DNA from: Streptomyces sp. NBC_01317 | GTDB lineage: Bacteria; Actinomycetota; Actinomycetes; Streptomycetales; Streptomycetaceae | Assembly: GCF_035961655.1 (NCBI RefSeq) | Contig: NZ_CP108393.1 | Span: forward strand, 7,339,501-7,403,500 | Length of the DNA: 64,000 bases | Direction: 5' to 3' | Part shown: piece after piece, positions 60,445-64,000 of the stretch | How the letters are laid out: the number at the start of each line of letters is the position of its first letter | Position numbering within the stretch: position 1 is the stretch's first letter | Position numbers and translations under genes: made by a program | Notes under the pieces: generated by a model | Told to the model about the DNA's origin: nothing | What the model saw: the letters and a program-made list of their open reading frames with translations, nothing else | The model's database searches: none

Positions 60445-62109
60445 ATGAACGACACCCTCGCGGGGTGGCTCCAGATCCTCGCCCTGGTGGCGGCGCTCGC
60501 GCTGTCCTTCCGGCCGCTGGGCGACTACATGGCGTACGTCCTCACCTCGCCCCGCCACTCGGCGCCGGAGCGCGTGCTGTACCGCCTCGGAGGGGTCGAC
60601 GCCGACGCCGGTCAGCCCTGGTCCGCGTTCCTGCGCAGTGTGCTCGCCTTCGCGCTCGTCTCCGTGCTCTTCCTCTACGGCTTCCTCCGGCTCCAGAACC
60701 ACTTCGTGCTGGGGCTCGGCACCCCGGCCATGGACACCGACCAGTCCTTCAACACGGCCGTGTCGTTCGTGACCAACACCAACTGGCAGTCCTACTCGGG
60801 GGAGTCGGCCCTCGGCCATCTCGTGCAGATGTCGGGTCTCGCCGTCCAGAACTTCGTCTCCGCCGCCGTCGGGATCGCCGTCGTGGCCGCCCTCATCCGA
60901 GGCTTCACCCGGCAACGGACCGACCAGGTGGGCAACTTCTGGGTGGACGTCACCAGGATCGTGCTGCGCGTCCTGCTGCCCCTCTGTGTCGTCTTCGCGA
61001 TCGTGCTGGTGGCGGCCGGGGTGGTCCAGAACCTCCACGGCCTCCAGTCGGTCACCACCGTCGCGGGCGGCGAGCAGAGCATCACGGGCGGCCCGGTCGC
61101 CTCCCAGGAGGTCATCAAGGAACTGGGCACCAACGGCGGCGGTTTCTACAACGCCAACTCCGCCCACCCCTTCGAGAACCCCAACGGATTCACCAACTGG
61201 CTCCAGATCTATCTGCTGATGGTGATCGCCGTCTGCCTGCCCCGCACCTTCGGCACGATGGTCGGCGACCGCAGGCAGGGGTACGCGATCGTCGCCGTCA
61301 TGGCGCTGATCTGGGCCGCCTCCGTGGCGATCGTGACGATCAACGAGCTGTACAAGGTCAGCAGTACGGCGGGTCACGCGGCCGGCGGCATGATGGAGGG
61401 CAAGGAGCAGCGGTTCGGCGTCTGGGCCTCCGCCCTGTTCGCCGCGTCCACCACCCTGACGTCCACCGGTGCGGTGAACTCCTTCCTCGACTCGTACACC
61501 CCGCTCGGCGGCGGAATGACGATCTTCAACATGATGCTCGGGGAGATCGCCCCCGGCGGTACGGGCTCCGGCCTCTACGGCATCCTGGTCCTGGCGATCG
61601 TCGGTGTGTTCGTGGCGGGCCTGATGGTGGGCCGCACGCCCGAGTACCTGGGCAAGAAGCTGCGCGGACAGCAGATGAAGTTCGCCTCGCTGTACATCCT
61701 CACGACCCCGGCGGTCGTCCTGGCCGGGGCGGGCGTCGCGATGTCGCTGCCGGGGGAGCGGGCCGCGATGCTCAACTCCGGGCCGCACGGCTTCTCCGAG
61801 GTGTTGTACGCCTTCACCTCGGCGGCCAACAACAACGGATCGGCCTTCGCCGGGCTGTCGGTCAACACGGTCTGGTACAACACCGCGCTGGGCCTGGCGA
61901 TGGCCGTCGGCCGCTATCTGCCGATCGTGTTCGTGCTGGCCCTCGCCGGATCCCTCGCCCAGCAGCAGGCGGTCCCCGCCAACGCGGGCACGCTGCCCAC
62001 GCACCGGCCGCTCTTCGTCGGCCTGCTGATCGGCGTGATCCTCATCGTCGTCGGCCTCACCTACTTCCCCGCGCTCGCGCTGGGTCCGCTCGCGGAAGGG
62101 CTGCACTGA
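60445..62109 (+). CDS. kdpA: KdpA, potassium-binding channel subunit
   Basis: 554 residues; GGTGGAAAG upstream. About ten membrane helices in four repeats; pore-loop segments include '[16 protein letters not shown]' near 108, '[20 protein letters not shown]' near 227, '[12 protein letters not shown]' near 337 and '[15 protein letters not shown]' near 455, all K+ filter regions. Binds extracellular K+ and passes it through the pump. The stop overlaps the kdpB start (TGATG). Typically induced at low potassium by KdpDE, not in this window. Confidence 0.97.
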   Translation: MNDTLAGWLQILALVAALALSFRPLGDYMAYVLTSPRHSAPERVLYRLGGVDADAGQPWSAFLRSVLAFALVSVLFLYGFLRLQNHFVLGLGTPAMDTDQSFNTAVSFVTNTNWQSYSGESALGHLVQMSGLAVQNFVSAAVGIAVVAALIRGFTRQRTDQVGNFWVDVTRIVLRVLLPLCVVFAIVLVAAGVVQNLHGLQSVTTVAGGEQSITGGPVASQEVIKELGTNGGGFYNANSAHPFENPNGFTNWLQIYLLMVIAVCLPRTFGTMVGDRRQGYAIVAVMALIWAASVAIVTINELYKVSSTAGHAAGGMMEGKEQRFGVWASALFAASTTLTSTGAVNSFLDSYTPLGGGMTIFNMMLGEIAPGGTGSGLYGILVLAIVGVFVAGLMVGRTPEYLGKKLRGQQMKFASLYILTTPAVVLAGAGVAMSLPGERAAMLNSGPHGFSEVLYAFTSAANNNGSAFAGLSVNTVWYNTALGLAMAVGRYLPIVFVLALAGSLAQQQAVPANAGTLPTHRPLFVGLLIGVILIVVGLTYFPALALGPLAEGLH

Positions 62110-64000
62110 TGGCCACGACCTCGGCCCCGCCTCCGGGCCCTCCCGCGCGGGACACCTCCCGGGTCTCGGGTGGTCTGCTCGACCCGCGACAACTGGTGGC
62201 GTCCTTCCCGGAGGCGCTGCGCAAACTCGATCCGCGGGTGATGTTCCGTAACCCCGTCATGTTCGTCGTCGAGGTGGGCGCGGTCCTGACGACGTACTCG
62301 GCGATCAAGGATCCCAGTGTCTTCGCCTGGGTGATCACCGTCTGGCTCTGGCTGACCAGCGTCTTCGCCAACCTGTCCGAGGCGGTGGCCGAGTGGCGCG
62401 GCAAGGCACAGGCCGAGACGCTGCGCCGTACGAGAACGGACACCATCGCCCGCCGCCTCACGCACGGGTGGCGGCCGGGCGGCGCCGACCGGGACGAAGG
62501 CGAAGAGGAGGTGGCCGCCGACCGGTTGCGGGTGGGCGACTTCGTGGTGGTCGAGGCGGGGCAGGCCATCCCCGGGGACGGCGATGTGGTCGAGGGGGTC
62601 GCCAGCGTGGACGAGTCGGCGATCACCGGGGAGTCGGCTCCGGTCATCCGCGAGTCGGGCGGCGACCGGTCGGGGGTCACCGGCGGGACGAAGGTGCTGT
62701 CGGACCGGGTGGTCGTACGGATCACCTCGAAGCCGGGCGAGACCTTCATCGACCGGATGATCGCCCTGGTCGAGGGCGCCGCCCGGCAGAAGACACCGAA
62801 CGAGATCGCCCTCAACATCCTGCTGGCCTCCCTGACGGTCATCTTCCTCGTCGCCGTGACCACCCTCCAGCCCTTCGCGATCTTCGCGCACGCGGAGCAG
62901 ACCATCGTCATCCTGGTGGCCCTGACGGTCGCGCTGATCCCGACGACCATCGGCGCCCTGCTCTCGGCGATCGGCATCGCGGGCATGGACCGGCTGGTGC
63001 AACGCAACGTGCTGGCCATGTCGGGCCGCGCGGTCGAGGCGGCCGGGGACGTCAACACGCTGCTGCTGGACAAGACCGGCACCATCACCCTCGGCAACCG
63101 GCAGGCCGCCGAGTTCCTGCCCGCCGAGGGTGTCGGGGCGGAGGAACTGGCCGACGCCGCCCAGCTGTCGTCGCTCGTGGACGAGACCCCCGAGGGCCGC
63201 TCGATCGTCGTCCTGGCCAAGCAGCTGTACGCGCTGCGCGCCCGCGGCGAGGGGGAGTTGGCGGGCGCCTCCTTCGTCCCGTTCACCGCGCAGACCCGGA
63301 TGAGCGGTGTCGACCTCGAAGGCCCGGACGGCGGGCACGCGTTGCGCAAGGGCGCGGCGGCCGCCGTGATGCGCTGGGTGCGGGAGAACGGCGGCGACAC
63401 GATGGGCGGGGTCGGCACACTCGTGGACGGCATCTCCGCCGGCGGGGGAACGCCCCTCGTCGTCGCCGAGTCGACCCGCCAGGGGGACACCCGTACCGCC
63501 CGGGTCCTCGGGGTGATCCACCTCAAGGACGTCGTCAAGGAGGGCATGCGGGAGCGGTTCGCCGAGCTGCGGCTGATGGGGATCAAGACGGTCATGATCA
63601 CGGGTGACAACCCGCTGACCGCACGGGCCATCGCGGACGAGGCGGGTGTCGACGACTTCCTCGCGGAGGCCACCCCCGAGGACAAGATCGCGCTGATCCG
63701 CCGCGAGCAGTCGGGCGGCAAGCTCGTGGCCATGGCGGGGGACGGCACGAACGACGCCCCGGCGCTGGCGCAGGCGGACGTGGGGGTGGCCATGAACACC
63801 GGGACCTCGGCCGCCAAGGAGGCCGGGAACATGGTGGACCTGGACTCCAACCCCACCAAGCTCATCGAGATCGTGGAGATCGGCAAGCAGCTGCTCATCA
63901 CGCGCGGCGCGCTCACGACCTTCTCCATCGCCAACGACGTCGCGAAGTACTTCGCGATCATCCCGGCCATGTTCGCCGCCGTCATCCCCGGGCTGGACCA
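62109..64000 (+). CDS. kdpB: KdpB, P-type ATPase subunit (3' end beyond window)
   Basis: 630 codons of about 700 are present; the frame runs off the right end. Actuator motif 'TGES' ([10 protein letters not shown]), the phosphorylation site DKTGT with Asp321 (63069), '[10 protein letters not shown]' in the nucleotide-binding domain, and the hinge [18 protein letters not shown]. Pro-rich 20-residue N-terminal tail is longer than in E. coli. The ATP-hydrolysing subunit that drives K+ import with KdpA and KdpC. KdpC is expected just downstream. Confidence 0.97.
   Translation, partial: MATTSAPPPGPPARDTSRVSGGLLDPRQLVASFPEALRKLDPRVMFRNPVMFVVEVGAVLTTYSAIKDPSVFAWVITVWLWLTSVFANLSEAVAEWRGKAQAETLRRTRTDTIARRLTHGWRPGGADRDEGEEEVAADRLRVGDFVVVEAGQAIPGDGDVVEGVASVDESAITGESAPVIRESGGDRSGVTGGTKVLSDRVVVRITSKPGETFIDRMIALVEGAARQKTPNEIALNILLASLTVIFLVAVTTLQPFAIFAHAEQTIVILVALTVALIPTTIGALLSAIGIAGMDRLVQRNVLAMSGRAVEAAGDVNTLLLDKTGTITLGNRQAAEFLPAEGVGAEELADAAQLSSLVDETPEGRSIVVLAKQLYALRARGEGELAGASFVPFTAQTRMSGVDLEGPDGGHALRKGAAAAVMRWVRENGGDTMGGVGTLVDGISAGGGTPLVVAESTRQGDTRTARVLGVIHLKDVVKEGMRERFAELRLMGIKTVMITGDNPLTARAIADEAGVDDFLAEATPEDKIALIRREQSGGKLVAMAGDGTNDAPALAQADVGVAMNTGTSAAKEAGNMVDLDSNPTKLIEIVEIGKQLLITRGALTTFSIANDVAKYFAIIPAMFAAVIPGLD

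Noticed and set aside
59647..62106. 819-codon open frame on the minus strand across kdpA
   Set aside because: Antisense of kdp genes with clear KdpA and KdpF motifs on the other strand.

Overview
The window reads as chromosomal DNA of a high-GC actinobacterium, most likely a Streptomyces. Base composition is very GC-rich with G or C at most third codon positions, GTG starts are common, and the gene families are typical of the genus: a giant OTU-like/lonely-Cys protein with its type VII secretion partner, a GlxA-type AraC regulator, a Ser/Thr kinase with a beta-propeller sensor, GAF-SpoIIE-HATPase proteins, DUF6232, an EF-hand protein, macrolide-type glycosyltransferases and kdp. No phage, transposase, CRISPR array or complete biosynthetic cluster was seen. 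The region looks like an accessory or arm-proximal stretch with many small regulator-plus-target units and several decaying genes.

Layout. 1-7.5 kb: 3' part of a giant protein with three OTU-like folds, only one of which keeps its cysteine, and its SseB-like type VII secretion-associated partner. 7.6-13.7 kb: TetR, a UvrA-like two-module ATPase, VOC, AraC, a saccharopine-dehydrogenase-like reductase and a divergent GlxA-type regulator. 14-18.5 kb: DinB fused end to end with a headless NB-ARC/TPR remnant, a strong terminator, an unusual tRNA-Gly(UCC), zwf and a GNAT enzyme. 18.5-25.8 kb: signalling block with a Ser/Thr kinase, a SpoIIE pseudophosphatase, a NarL-type response regulator/histidine kinase pair, a CoA-binding protein and a four-EF-hand protein.

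26-28.2 kb: a maltokinase-cap protein, then the two ends of a wrecked glycosyltransferase gene flanking an overlapping gene pair. That pair (a DUF6232 membrane protein and a 114-residue helical protein) shares a YN-PVFNQNG-N-GI motif, which resembles paired amyloid-signalling motifs. 28.3-30.1 kb: lipase, a tiny membrane protein and a Sua5/YrdC protein. 30.3-39.8 kb: four-gene overlapping ABC export operon, read leftward, facing an XRE-TPR regulator; one ATPase carries an AbrB-like C-terminal domain. 39.8-43.7 kb: CDF metal exporter with ArsR, then TetR with an MFS pump, each pair with a candidate operator.

43.9-50.4 kb: Rieske oxygenase, two-domain universal stress protein, and a secreted phosphoesterase/MFS/TolB-like operon. 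50.4-60 kb: a second glycosyltransferase pseudogene, an MBL hydrolase with MarR and two similar operators, an FBP treble-clef protein, MerR with an MDR reductase behind a 20-bp-spacer promoter, GNAT, two alpha/beta hydrolases, a disulfide-type flavoprotein and a secreted DUF3616 protein. 60.2-64 kb: start of the kdp potassium-pump operon (a 27-codon membrane ORF, kdpF, kdpA, and kdpB running off the end).

Themes: self-contained regulator/target pairs with visible dyads; gene decay by point mutation, deletion and short tandem duplication; and short perfect tandem repeats often lying just after stop codons.
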